From contig NZ_JAGIOO010000001.1 in assembly GCF_017876755.1 (NCBI RefSeq), positions 7,177,786 through 7,241,785 on the forward strand: a stretch of 64,000 nt of DNA, in the 5' to 3' direction. The stretch is from Crossiella equi (GTDB lineage Bacteria; Actinomycetota; Actinomycetes; Mycobacteriales; Pseudonocardiaceae). A model generated the notes under the pieces. That model saw only the letters and a program-made list of their open reading frames with translations, was not told the origin of the DNA and ran no database searches. The translations under genes were made by a program, and so were the position numbers. Positions 25,410 through 33,838 of this stretch are shown here, piece after piece. The first letter of the stretch is position 1. Every line of letters starts with the position of its first letter.

Positions 25410-26648
25410 GTGCTGTGACCGGTTAGGTTTGCCGGGTTTGTCAGGCTGTGGCCACGAGGGGGCGTCCGCCCCAGCGGATGCCCTTCTCGCTGCGGATGCG
25501 AGCACGTTCTTTGCGCTCAGCGGCCAGGACGTCGCGGTGGCGGGCGTTGGCGTTGCGCCAGCGCAGATAGGCGTGCAAGGCCCGGGTCTGCACGGTGTGG
25601 TTGGGGTGGTGGGAGTTGGCGATGGTGAACTGCCGCAACGGCCCGAAGTGAGCCTCGATCGGGTTGGCCCAGGAGGCGTAGGTCGGGGTGAAGCACAGCT
25701 CGACCTTGTTCTTGCTCGCCCATCGGCGGATGTCGGGGCCTTTGTGGGCGGACAGGTTGTCCAGGATCACGTAGATGGGTGCGCCGTCGGGCCGGGCGGC
25801 ACGGATGGACTTGAGTGCGGCCAGGGTGTTCACCGCGCCTTGACGCGGCGGTTGACGCCCCACAGGGTGTCCTCGCCGACGGAGTTGCAGCCGTGGAAGT
25901 AGCGGACCCCGTGGGTGCGGTGGTAGGTGGCTGGGACCCGGTCGGGGCTGCCCTGTCGGCACCAGCCCGAGCCCGCGGCCGGTCGGATCCCCAGCGGTCC
26001 GAACTCGTCGAAGGCGAAGACCCGGTCCGGGAGGCGGTCCAGCACGTCCTCGATCCGGTCGAGCTTGGCATCGCGGTCGGGGTCGGGGGATTCCTTCCAG
26101 GTCTTGGTGCGCTGGAAGGTGATGCCGCGGCGGGCGAGCAGGCCGCGGAGGGCCTCACGGCCGATGCGGATGATCCGGCCAGAGGCTTTGCGCAGGTAGG
26201 CGGTGAGTTTGCGGAGTGACCAGCGGGTGAAGGGCTGGCCGAGCTTGACCGGTCGGGTGGTGGCCGTCGCGATGACGAGGTCCTCCTCGTCAGGGCTGAG
26301 CAGGCGGGGACGGCCTCCCGCCCACTGAGGGTCCAGACAGGCCAGGCCGATCTCGTTGAACCGGTGGATGAGGTCTCGGACGGTGTCCTCATCGGCGTGG
26401 ACCAGCTGGGCGATGACCGGCACGCGGTTGCCGCCTGCGGAGGCCAGCAGCATCATCGCGCGTCGGTAGCGCACCGAGCTGGTGCTGCCCCGGCGCACGA
26501 TCCGTTGCAGCTGTTGCCCTTCCTGGTCGGTCAATCTGCGCACACGGACGGGGTCGGCCACCGCGCCTCCAACGGTCGGAATCGGATGTCATCGGACATC
26601 CAACCGCTACGACCACCGACCCGGCGAACTTTTGCGGTCACAGCACTA
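25408..26648 (-). mobile_element. IS630-family insertion sequence, copy 3 (frameshifted)
   Basis: The left end CTAGTGCTGTGACCGG at 25407-25422 is matched by the inverted GCGGTCACAGCACTAG at 26633-26648. The 20-bp left-end sequence CTAGTGCTGTGACCGGTTAG also occurs at 22652, beside IS701. The transposase inside carries a frameshift. Confidence 0.8.
25441..26561 (-). pseudogene. IS630-family transposase (copy 3), frameshifted
   Basis: The first part from 26561 (MADPVRVRRLTDQEGQQLQR) holds the HTH (VPVIAQLVHADEDTVRDLIH) and the first Asp of the triad (VFAFDEFGPLGIRP), and stops at 25830. The second part, in another frame, resumes at about 25840 with NTLAALKSIRAARPDG, PIYVILDNLSAHKGPDIRR and ASWANPIEAHFGPLRQ, giving the second Asp and the Glu. 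A single-base indel near 25840 is the likely cause; no slippery heptamer was seen there. Confidence 0.85.
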
Positions 26649-27428
26649 GCTCTCGATCGGCTGATCCTCTACAGGCCGTGCAGCCGCACCAGCTGAGTCG
26701 CTGTGGCCGGCATCGCTAGCCACAGGCAAGGGCGGGCTCACCGCGGCACGAAGTTCCTGCGCCTGGACGGGATGACCGAACTTCGCAAGCGCATCCGCGA
26801 GCAGCTGCACCACAGCTGCCTTCTCACGCGGCGCCAACTCGTGCACGAAGTCCTCGAGGATCTTGGCTCCACGGAGCCACCCCAACGACGAGTCATGCCG
26901 GGCGATGCTCTGGTGGAGCTGCTCGATCTTGCGATAGGCCTCGGGATCCACATCTTCGGGGTGGGTCATGAACCAGTACGCCATCGCCGCGGCCGGGTCA
27001 GACAAGACCGTGGACCGGAACTCGGCGAGCCTGGCCAGGGTGAGGCGTTGTAGCTGGTCCGCCAGTTCTTCCTGCCGATACTGCTCGTAGTAGGCGTGGA
27101 GCTGACGCTGCTGGTCCTCGGGCAGTCGCAGGGTCACCGTCGCGTTCAGGACCTGCACGTCATGCTGTGCCGCTCGGGTGAGCCTGCCCAGCGCGGCCAG
27201 GATGGCGTCCTGGGCAGCATCGAGTCTGTCCGCGGACAACCCGGAGATGCTCTGGGCAGCTGCGGTGGTGACCAGCTCGTACAGAGCGTTCTCCGGGTGC
27301 CGTTGGCGCCGGCGCCCGACCCGTGGTTTCCACTGCACCTCGAAGTGCGCCTGCAGGGTGAACCCTGCGGTGGCGCTGGGCAGTGCTCGGGTGAAGGTGG
27401 TGTGACGGGCCTGGCGCAGGTTAACCAT
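26646..27428 (-). CDS. SPFH/band-7-like protein, third gene of a novel operon
   Basis: About 260 residues from ATG 27428, which overlaps the stop of the upstream gene (ATGGTTAA), so the two are coupled. The N-terminal 110 residues resemble an SPFH/prohibitin-type domain: FTLQAHFEVQWKPR, then LSADRLDAAQDAILAALGRL and HDVQVLNATVTLRLPEDQQ, followed by a long helical segment (QLHAYYEQYRQEELADQLQR). There is no transmembrane helix. The C-terminus contains Ala/Pro-rich sequence. The stop at 26646 lies at the edge of IS630 copy 3, so the original C-terminus may have been changed. Function unknown; the SPFH relation is by pattern only. Confidence 0.55.
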   Translation of the reverse strand: MVNLRQARHTTFTRALPSATAGFTLQAHFEVQWKPRVGRRRQRHPENALYELVTTAAAQSISGLSADRLDAAQDAILAALGRLTRAAQHDVQVLNATVTLRLPEDQQRQLHAYYEQYRQEELADQLQRLTLARLAEFRSTVLSDPAAAMAYWFMTHPEDVDPEAYRKIEQLHQSIARHDSSLGWLRGAKILEDFVHELAPREKAAVVQLLADALAKFGHPVQAQELRAAVSPPLPVASDAGHSDSAGAAARPVEDQPIES

Positions 27429-29571
27429 GCGGTGGTGACTCGAGGGGTTCAGCGATGCTGGCGGGTGGGCGAAGTGCCTCGAACTGGGGCAGACGATCAA
27501 AGACGTATTCGACTATCTGGTCCCGCACTTGCCTGAACTGTGGGGATACCTGGTCCGCCGGTGTGCGGTCCCCAGCCGACAGCATGCGGGAGAAGTAGTA
27601 CGTGGTGCGCCCGTTGACAGGCTGCCCCGCACCTCCCCTGACGGCTTCGTGCAGGACACGCTGGAGCCACTCCAGGAGCGCTGGCTCACCGCAGGCTGCG
27701 CTCACCCACAGGTGCAGTACAGCGGCGACGTGGTCCTCGCGCTCGGCACGAAGGTCAAAGACTGCTCTCCAGCCGTGTACGCACTCGTCGAACAGCCCGT
27801 GCAGTGTTGTTGGCCCACCAGCCAGGAGCGCGGGGAGCTGCTGGTTGTCGGCCCGCAAGGACGCCAAGGCCAGGAAGGCGTTCATGCCGGCTTTGCGATG
27901 CTCATCCCCCTCGGACTTGCACCATCCAGCCACGGCCTTCGTCAAGCGCGCTCTCAATGCTGGAATATTCCATAGTTTTTCCACGGAGGCTGTGACAGCA
28001 GACACCACGCGCTCGTCTGAAGATTGCGCAAGTGCAGCGAGGCGACGCAGGGCGGGAGTGGGGTGGAGTTCTGCCATCTCACCGCCGCACACCGTAGCAA
28101 TGATCGCCTGCACTTCTGGGACTTCACCGTCCGGCTTAGCTTTGGTCAGCATGTCGTCGCGGACCTTGTTTCCGTAGGATTCTTCCAGCGCAGCGGCAGT
28201 GAGCAGCAGTGGAAGTGCCTCTGTCAGGATCGGATGCGAACTCCATGTACGAATCACCTGCCACAGCAGGGAGGTATTCCTGCGTTCAATCGTCCATCGC
28301 AGCGCATAATTGGCGACACGATCGGCGACATGAGGAGCGAAATCCTTTAGTTTTTTATCGCCAGCAAGGTTGACTGGCAGCCCACAGAGCCAGGCAGTGA
28401 ACGTCTCGCGCAGGTGATATCGGTCCAACCAGTAGTAGTCCAAGACGGCATCGGCGTAGCCGGGTCGCGCGAAATGGACAGTGTCGTCACCCTCGAGTCG
28501 TGCATCGATGATGTCGACAAGCTCCAAGATTCCAGGTCCCGCCAAGCCTCGAAGATCCGGATTTTTCTCTCCCAGCACTTCAGGGGTCTCCAGGGAGGTG
28601 GTGAAGATCAACCCTGCGGGCAGCTCTTCAAGTGCTGCTGTGGCGAGTAGGAAGTGCTTCTCCCTGGTTCCTTCACCGGCCGCTCTGCCTTTGTGCCACT
28701 GCAGCAGTTCGTGGCGCCATCCGCCGTGCAACTGCAGTACGAGCTCGATCCGGCGCTGCCGAATCTCGTCTACACCATCGGTTTGCTGCGCCCCAGGGAG
28801 CTTGCGGGAGTCTACTGATTCCGCCGCCTGGATGTGCTCTGCCCAGAGCGCGGCGTCGGCAGGCTTGGCGTGTCCAAGGTACGACCCAATTTTCGAGTCA
28901 TTCAGGTAGGACTCAGGCGCGATGTTGGTGCCGCTGAGGTGAGCGGTCACGATATCTGCCGCGGGCACCGGTTCCAGTAGGACAGCGATGTCCCCTGCCC
29001 CCTCGCTCGCTTGACGCCACAGGCCGGTCGGCACAATGACGATGAGGTAGGAGTTGCGACTCTTGAGCTGCGCTCTAAAGTCAGTCAGGTGGCGCCCAAA
29101 CTGGTAATACAGAGACGGCTCACCCCGCAGATCTAAGAGCCACCCCTTGTTCCGCTCAAGTTCTAGCGCGTTCAAGTCGAGCTTGTCCTCAACTTCGCGA
29201 CGCACTTCACGCGGCTCTATACCGGCCAACCTGGACAGCAACGCGACCGCAGTGTGGTGTCGACCGCAGTCGGCATCGGCAATCAGCACGACCGTATTGT
29301 GCTGCTTCAGCTTCTCCTCTGCCTTTAGGGAGCAGAGCGAGGAGGCGAAGGTGGACGCGAGTCGCTGCACATAGTCGACAGGAAGGTGATGATGGTCCAG
29401 GACTCGCTGGCAAGCGTTGTAGACGCCAGCCATGATGCCCTTGTTGCGGCCGACTTTCTGTTTGATCTCGATGCGGCGCCCCGCAGGCTCCGCTGATGCA
29501 GCTTCAGCCACAGAGGCGAGCTCCTGGAGAACTGGTGCTGACGAGGCCTCCGTTGCGATGGTTTCGGTCAT
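27421..29571 (-). CDS. Large STAND/NTPase-like protein with degenerate P-loop
   Basis: 716 residues from ATG 29571, overlapping the preceding gene's stop (ATGA). After a disordered Ala/Ser/Glu N-terminus, about residues 90-130 read NTVVLIADADCGRHHTAVAL, positioned like a Walker A but with CGRHHTA instead of GxGKT/S. A Walker-B-like GWLLDLRGEP follows at about 145. The rest is helical (SYLGHAKPADAALWAEH, DYYWLDRYHLRETFTAWLCG) and resembles a STAND arm or HEAT-like region. No enzyme effector domain is visible. It may sense or scaffold in a complex with its two operon partners. Family not recognised. Confidence 0.5.
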   Translation of the reverse strand: MTETIATEASSAPVLQELASVAEAASAEPAGRRIEIKQKVGRNKGIMAGVYNACQRVLDHHHLPVDYVQRLASTFASSLCSLKAEEKLKQHNTVVLIADADCGRHHTAVALLSRLAGIEPREVRREVEDKLDLNALELERNKGWLLDLRGEPSLYYQFGRHLTDFRAQLKSRNSYLIVIVPTGLWRQASEGAGDIAVLLEPVPAADIVTAHLSGTNIAPESYLNDSKIGSYLGHAKPADAALWAEHIQAAESVDSRKLPGAQQTDGVDEIRQRRIELVLQLHGGWRHELLQWHKGRAAGEGTREKHFLLATAALEELPAGLIFTTSLETPEVLGEKNPDLRGLAGPGILELVDIIDARLEGDDTVHFARPGYADAVLDYYWLDRYHLRETFTAWLCGLPVNLAGDKKLKDFAPHVADRVANYALRWTIERRNTSLLWQVIRTWSSHPILTEALPLLLTAAALEESYGNKVRDDMLTKAKPDGEVPEVQAIIATVCGGEMAELHPTPALRRLAALAQSSDERVVSAVTASVEKLWNIPALRARLTKAVAGWCKSEGDEHRKAGMNAFLALASLRADNQQLPALLAGGPTTLHGLFDECVHGWRAVFDLRAEREDHVAAVLHLWVSAACGEPALLEWLQRVLHEAVRGGAGQPVNGRTTYYFSRMLSAGDRTPADQVSPQFRQVRDQIVEYVFDRLPQFEALRPPASIAEPLESPPHG

Positions 29572-30104
29572 CGCACATCATCCGCCTTGATCCCGATGAC
29601 CTTGCCGCCCGCAGGAACATGGCGGGCTTTCTGGGTGATGTGCGCGCTGCGGACGTTCTTGCCCTCGATGCCGGTCATGTCGCCTTCGACGACATCGATC
29701 GACTGATCAACCCGGCTCCCGGAGGTGGGCCGCTGTTCGCCGACGAAGGTGATGCGCTGTCCGTAGATGCACTCCAGGTGATCACGGAGGCGTCCCATGT
29801 TCTCCAGCAACTTGACGTCCTCGACCTGAAGGCGGTCAGGGTTGCGGTCGTACACCCCCAGGCTGCCGGCTAGCACTTCGAGCTCGCCCAAGCGTTGCTG
29901 CAGCTGCTCGTCATTGACCTGCAGGGGTTTGAGTACCCCGTGCACCACGGCGGGTGTTTCGATCTGCTCCGTTTCCTGTGCAGGGGCGTTCTTGCCAGTC
30001 CTGGAGGCGCGGTTATCAAGCAGGCTAGCCAACCGTCCAAAAAGGAAAGTGAACACCGGCGCCACGGCCGCACCAGCCAACGCCGACAAGCTGAGTGGAT
30101 CCAC
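29568..30104 (-). CDS. Small protein with hydrophobic N-terminus, first gene of a novel operon
   Basis: 178 residues from GTG 30104, preceded by AGGGGGAG at good spacing. The N-terminus MDPLSLSALAGAAVAPVFTF is hydrophobic and may be a membrane anchor or amphipathic helix. A coiled-coil region follows (VNDEQLQQRLGELEVLAG). The last 60 residues are Gly/Val/Asp-rich and beta-like (VDQSIDVVEGDMTGIEGKNV, then ITQKARHVPAGGKVIGIKAD), of a kind that could assemble or interact homotypically. It starts the three-gene unit 30104-26646, all genes overlapping by a few bases. Family not recognised. Confidence 0.55.
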   Translation of the reverse strand: MDPLSLSALAGAAVAPVFTFLFGRLASLLDNRASRTGKNAPAQETEQIETPAVVHGVLKPLQVNDEQLQQRLGELEVLAGSLGVYDRNPDRLQVEDVKLLENMGRLRDHLECIYGQRITFVGEQRPTSGSRVDQSIDVVEGDMTGIEGKNVRSAHITQKARHVPAGGKVIGIKADDVR

Positions 30105-30440
30105 GATCTCCCCCTACATATCCGCTGTCCGCCCCCAAGCCGTTCCACAGCTACCAGAGCACCCTCGCCCCGCGCACCCTCCGAAGGCCCGTTCCATCAA
30201 ATGGCGCAGCTCTCCATCACGCCATGCACGTGTTGACCTTGAGGCGTCACACACTCATCGGCACATCTCACACCATGGGATGAAGCAACAAGCAACTCGA
30301 CACCGACGCGATAGCGCCGTCCCATAGCGGCTCACATGGGATCATTGAGAAAAACCAGGCAAGAAAACTGGAGATATTGACCAGCCGGCGGCCTCAAACG
30401 CAGCGCGCCCTGGCGAACACGTCTGTTGCCTACCCCCACA
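30105..30440. other. Gene-free upstream region of the three-gene operon
   Basis: About 330 bp with no supported coding frame. It should contain the promoter of the minus-strand operon. Confidence 0.35.
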
Positions 30441-30464
30441 TACCCGGCAGCAGCTTGCACGACT

Positions 30465-30542
30465 TGTGTCAGCGGCCAGCTGAAATTCCCCGCGTACGGC
30501 CAGTTACGGCGGCCAGTTGGGCTCCCCACTGGCGGCCAGATG
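30465..30542. repeat. CGGCCAG repeats, possible IS21-type end
   Basis: Four copies of CGGCCAG (in CAGCGGCCAGCTG, TACGGCCAGTTA, GGCGGCCAGTTG and CTGGCGGCCAGA), separated by CCCC-containing spacers. Tandem subterminal repeats of this kind occur at ends of IS21-like elements. No istA/istB gene is adjacent, so this would be a relic. It borders the IS3 element directly. Confidence 0.4.
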
Positions 30543-30581
30543 CACAGCCGGTGAGGTTCCCCCGATAACTCGGAGGGTTGG

Positions 30582-31499
30582 TTACCTGACTCCGGTTGGG
30601 GACGCAGGGATGATAGATGGCTCGAGTTGGTCGGCGTGCCAGGCGGCCTCGTACTCATCGGGGCTGAGCCAGCCGAGCTCTTTCTGGATGCGCTGGGTGT
30701 TGTACCAGGCGTCGATGTAGCTGAAGATCGCGTTCTCGGCCTCGTCGCGGGTGCGCCACGAGTTCCGGTACACGAGTTCGATCTTCAGTGTGGAGAAGAA
30801 GTTCTCCATCAGCGCGTTATCGTCAGAGTCACCGACCGAGCCCATCGACGGCAGGATTCCGTTGTCCGCCAGACGTTGCGCGAAGCGGATCGAGGTGTAG
30901 GTCGAGCCTCGGTCGCTGTGATGGATCAGCTGCCCGTCACGGACCTCGCGGGACCAGATGCCGTATTCCAGCGCGCCGAGTACGAGGCTGGTGTCGCAGC
31001 GGTCGCTGGTCTTCCAGCCCACGATCCGGTTGGAGAACGCGTCGCGGACCGCGGCCAGCCAGAACACGCCCTCGCCGGTGGGGATACGGGTGGCGTCGGC
31101 CACCCACAGCCGGTCCGGGGCCGGGGCGGTGAAGCACCGGTTGACCAGATCCGGCGCCGGCATGGCTCGTGGATCGCGGCGGGTCGAGGGTGTTCGCCAC
31201 TTCGTGCGCAGGAACGCGCCCTGCAGCTCGTGGCCGCGCATCAGCCGCTCGACCCGCTTGCGTGACACCCGGATCCCGCGGCGGCGCAGGGTGGCGTGCA
31301 CCCGCGGGCTGCCGTAGGTGCCACCGGAGGTCGTGTGGATGTCCACGATCTCGGCCACCAGCTCCTCGTCCTGGCGCTGGCGCGGCGACGGGTCTGTCTG
31401 GCGCTGGACCCAGCCGTAGTAGGTGGAGGAGGCGATACCGAGGACCCGGAGGATGGGCTCGACCCCGAAGCGGCCGCGAAGCTGCGCAACGAGCTTCAC
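30582..31499 (-). CDS. IS3-family transposase OrfB (integrase core)
   Basis: 305 residues from GTG 31499, which overlaps the OrfA stop (GTGA). HTH_21 region YGSPRVHATLRRRGIRVSRK. The rve core DDE motif is visible: LWVADATRIPTGEG, LIHHSDRGSTYTSIRF and DNALMENFFSTLKIELVYR. The C-terminus YNTQRIQKELGWLSPDEYE is typical of the family. It is probably made mainly as an OrfAB fusion by frameshifting. Confidence 0.92.
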   Translation of the reverse strand: MKLVAQLRGRFGVEPILRVLGIASSTYYGWVQRQTDPSPRQRQDEELVAEIVDIHTTSGGTYGSPRVHATLRRRGIRVSRKRVERLMRGHELQGAFLRTKWRTPSTRRDPRAMPAPDLVNRCFTAPAPDRLWVADATRIPTGEGVFWLAAVRDAFSNRIVGWKTSDRCDTSLVLGALEYGIWSREVRDGQLIHHSDRGSTYTSIRFAQRLADNGILPSMGSVGDSDDNALMENFFSTLKIELVYRNSWRTRDEAENAIFSYIDAWYNTQRIQKELGWLSPDEYEAAWHADQLEPSIIPASPTGVR

Positions 31500-31807
31500 G
31501 ACCGTCGCCGGGTCGGGTCGAGTTCCGAGGCGAAAAAAGCGCTCGCGGCCTTGAGGATCTCGTTGGCCCGCTTGAGTTCCGCGTTCTCCCGCCGCAACCG
31601 GCGCAACTCCTCCGACTCGCTGGTCGTGGGCCGGTCGGCGCGCTCGCCCCGGTCGGCCTCGTCCTGCCGGATCCAGTTACGCAACGCTTCGTGATGCACC
31701 CCGAGCTGCTCGGCCAGACGGCGGATCACCGGCTTGGGATCAGACTCTCGATACAGCCGGACTGCACGAGCCCTCAGCTCGTCGGGGTACTTCTTCGGTG
31801 CTGCCAC
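31496..31807 (-). CDS. IS3-family transposase OrfA
   Basis: 103 residues from GTG 31807. HTH_Tnp_1 domain (KKYPDELRARAVRLYRESD, then LAEQLGVHHEALRNWIRQDE) followed by a leucine-zipper segment (LRRLRRENAELKRANEILKA). Near the end the codons run GCT TTT TTC, giving the heptamer T-TTT-TTC (31532-31538 on the minus strand). The -1 frame downstream of it is open into OrfB, which supports programmed frameshifting to the OrfAB transposase. Confidence 0.9.
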   Translation of the reverse strand: MAAPKKYPDELRARAVRLYRESDPKPVIRRLAEQLGVHHEALRNWIRQDEADRGERADRPTTSESEELRRLRRENAELKRANEILKAASAFFASELDPTRRRS

Positions 31808-31872
31808 GGACGACTCCCTTCAGGCCCTATCGGACCATGCCTGGAAAGTCTCCGAGCTACCGGGGGAACCTC

Positions 31873-32630
31873 AGCGGGCCACCTACGACGATCGGCAGGG
31901 CGAAATGGCGCGGCTGCTGAACAACCCGGTGGTCGAGCAACGACACCTGGAGTCACTGAGGTCGAACAACGACCCGGCTGCCTACTACTTCCTCGCCCGC
32001 CTCGACGCCAGCAAGGGCCCGGAAGGCAAGCAGGCGGCTGTGCACAACCTCCTGAACGCCCCGTCGGAGGTCAGGGAGGACTGGCGGTGCTCCCGCCTAC
32101 TACTCGACTTGTTCTGGGAGCTAAAGACCGGGAAGAAGTTCCTCCGGGGTGAACGGGAACTGCTGGCGTTCTCCGCTCAGGACTGGGGGGATTGCGTCGA
32201 CGTGGTGCATACCGCCTCCGCAGCGACTTCCTTCGACCAGTACCGCCTGGAGTTCCTGCACGGTCTCGCGCTCTTCCATCTCGGTCAGCACCGCAAGTCG
32301 GAGGCGGTCTTCCAGGATCTCGACCGCCGCACCGTCGAACTGTCGTCGCGGGTCGTGGCCACCTATCTCGCGTCCACGGAGAGCGGTGAGCCGCAGCTGC
32401 ACAGCGGACGTGTGACGTGGACCTCGCCGGACGGTCGCCGCGGCAAGGTGTGGCTGGACAAACTCGCCATTGAGATCGCGTTCATCCCCAGGCGGTTCAC
32501 GGTCTTCGAGCCGCCGCAGCGCGGGGATACGCTCCCCGATTTCCACATCGCCTTCAACATGCGGGGAGCCCTCGCGGACCCGGTTCGCGGAATTCGCCGA
32601 TCGGACGAGGGGCAACACCGTGCAGGATGA
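31873..32630 (+). pseudogene. C-terminal part of a TPR/OB-fold-like protein, 5' cut by IS3
   Basis: The frame is open from inside the IS3 right end to the TGA at 32630, about 250 residues. It has helical repeat-like sequence (FLHGLALFHLGQHRKSEAVF) and a C-terminal beta-rich domain reading GRVTWTSPDGRRGKVWLDKL and DFHIAFNMRGALADPV. That domain recalls a cold-shock/OB fold (G-V ... PDG-RG-V ... FN-RG-A-D). The missing N-terminus is not found left of the IS, so a deletion accompanied the insertion. An internal start at ATG 31905 is possible. The downstream gene overlaps it by 11 bp. Confidence 0.55.
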
Positions 32631-33495
32631 GATCGTACGATTCGAGGCCGAGTACGAGCGACTGTCGCAACACAAGTGGCTGTGCGCCGCAGAACCGTTG
32701 AAGCCCCTGCCCTGGGGAGACTTGCCGGAGACGATCGACACTCTCGAAGCCTTCAAAGCACTCGTGTCCCTCGCCTTGGTGCAATGGAACGAGGAATGGG
32801 GTCGGGACGTGGGTTTCCTCCAGGTGACGGAACGTTCAGCCACGTCGAAAGCACACAGCTTCGGGCACACGCTCACGCGGATCCGGACCGCCTACCACCA
32901 CTCCCCGACCGAGCAGGACCTTCAGCTACTTGCCGACTGGCAATACGAGGCGTGCGGCACCCGCTCGCCGAGAGAGCCCGAGGCCTGGGCCACTTGTGCG
33001 AAGGAGCTGATCGTCCAGCTGACCGATGCGGTGAGCGAGCTGGCTGACGCAGCAGCTACTGTGCTGCAGCGCGAGGACAAACGCCAGGCATGGCAAGAAC
33101 GCGCATCAGAGAGCGTGCGCTCAGCAGTCGTCAGAGTCGCCGCCGACCTCGGTCTCCGGTTACCGGAGAAAAGTATCGCTTACCACGAGCGTCAGGTCGA
33201 GAGCCGTTGGCGCAACTACCAGGTGGCTAATGGGCGGGACGCGCGGTCAGAACTAGAATCCCTGGCGGAACGTAGCCTGATGGTGCAGTCACCACGACTG
33301 CCGTGTCACCATCTGGAGATCTTGCGCGAGTTGCAGGTCGTTGGTTCGCCTTTGGCTTTCGCCGGCATCCAACTTGCCCACGGTGTTGCTGCCGTCTCCC
33401 GGACCCGAGGGGGCGCTTTCCTGAAACTGGTCGTTGAGACTTGGGCCAGTGTGCAGCCCGCCAAACCTACGACGGGCGGACCGTCAATGAGATAA
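32620..33495 (+). CDS. Hypothetical helical protein, partner of the truncated gene upstream
   Basis: 291 residues from GTG 32620, which overlaps the upstream stop by 11 bp with GAGGGG just before it, so the genes were coupled. It is almost all alpha-helical and rich in Glu and Trp (QDEIVRFEAEYERLSQHKWL, later ELIVQLTDAVSELADAAATV). The first 200 residues are loosely HEPN-like, but no Rx4-6H ribonuclease motif is certain. No signal peptide or membrane segment. Family not recognised. Its upstream partner is cut by IS3, so the module is probably inactive. Confidence 0.55.
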   Translation: MQDEIVRFEAEYERLSQHKWLCAAEPLKPLPWGDLPETIDTLEAFKALVSLALVQWNEEWGRDVGFLQVTERSATSKAHSFGHTLTRIRTAYHHSPTEQDLQLLADWQYEACGTRSPREPEAWATCAKELIVQLTDAVSELADAAATVLQREDKRQAWQERASESVRSAVVRVAADLGLRLPEKSIAYHERQVESRWRNYQVANGRDARSELESLAERSLMVQSPRLPCHHLEILRELQVVGSPLAFAGIQLAHGVAAVSRTRGGAFLKLVVETWASVQPAKPTTGGPSMR

Positions 33496-33838
33496 CTGCT
33501 TGGCGCGACCGAGTCCTGAGCCGACGTGGGCCGGTGAGGACGTTGATGCGGCTGAAGGCGCCCTTAAATGTCGACGAGTGGCTGGAGAGCATCGGCCAGC
33601 CTGTTATCAAGACTTGACCTGTGGTGGACGGGCTCGTTGTCCGTTGTAGACGCCTGCGCCGGTACCTGGACTCCTGCGGGACGACGATGGACTCACCACT
33701 GAGTTACATATAGTGACGTAAATCACAATGAATTTCGGCCTCTTGTCTGGCAGGCGCCAGCGGGTTGGAATGGCAGCCGCCTTGGGTCACGTGGTGTCGG
33801 GGGACACGCGGTCACAACACCCACAGGGGGGAACGCAC
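33496..33838 (+). other. Intergenic region upstream of the LamG protein gene
   Basis: About 340 bp without a supported gene. The AT-rich stretch around 33700-33735 (TACATATAGTGACGTAAATC) stands out and probably contains the promoter for the secreted protein genes downstream. Confidence 0.4.

Larger units (their letters stand above)
30552..31872 (-). mobile_element. IS3-family insertion sequence
   Basis: Imperfect terminal inverted repeats TGAGGTTCCCCCGATA (30552-30567) and TACCGGGGGAACCTCA (31857-31872). It contains overlapping orfA and orfB and a slippery heptamer. A related remnant at 58357 begins with the same TGAGGTTCCCCCGA. No clear target duplication was found. Confidence 0.85.

Noticed and set aside
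25830-25860. Programmed frameshift in IS630 copy 3
   Set aside because: No slippery heptamer or supporting structure at the break; a simple indel explains it better.
30100-30551. CRISPR array from the CGGCCAG repeats
   Set aside because: The repeats are only 7-9 bp with short irregular spacers, and no cas gene is present.
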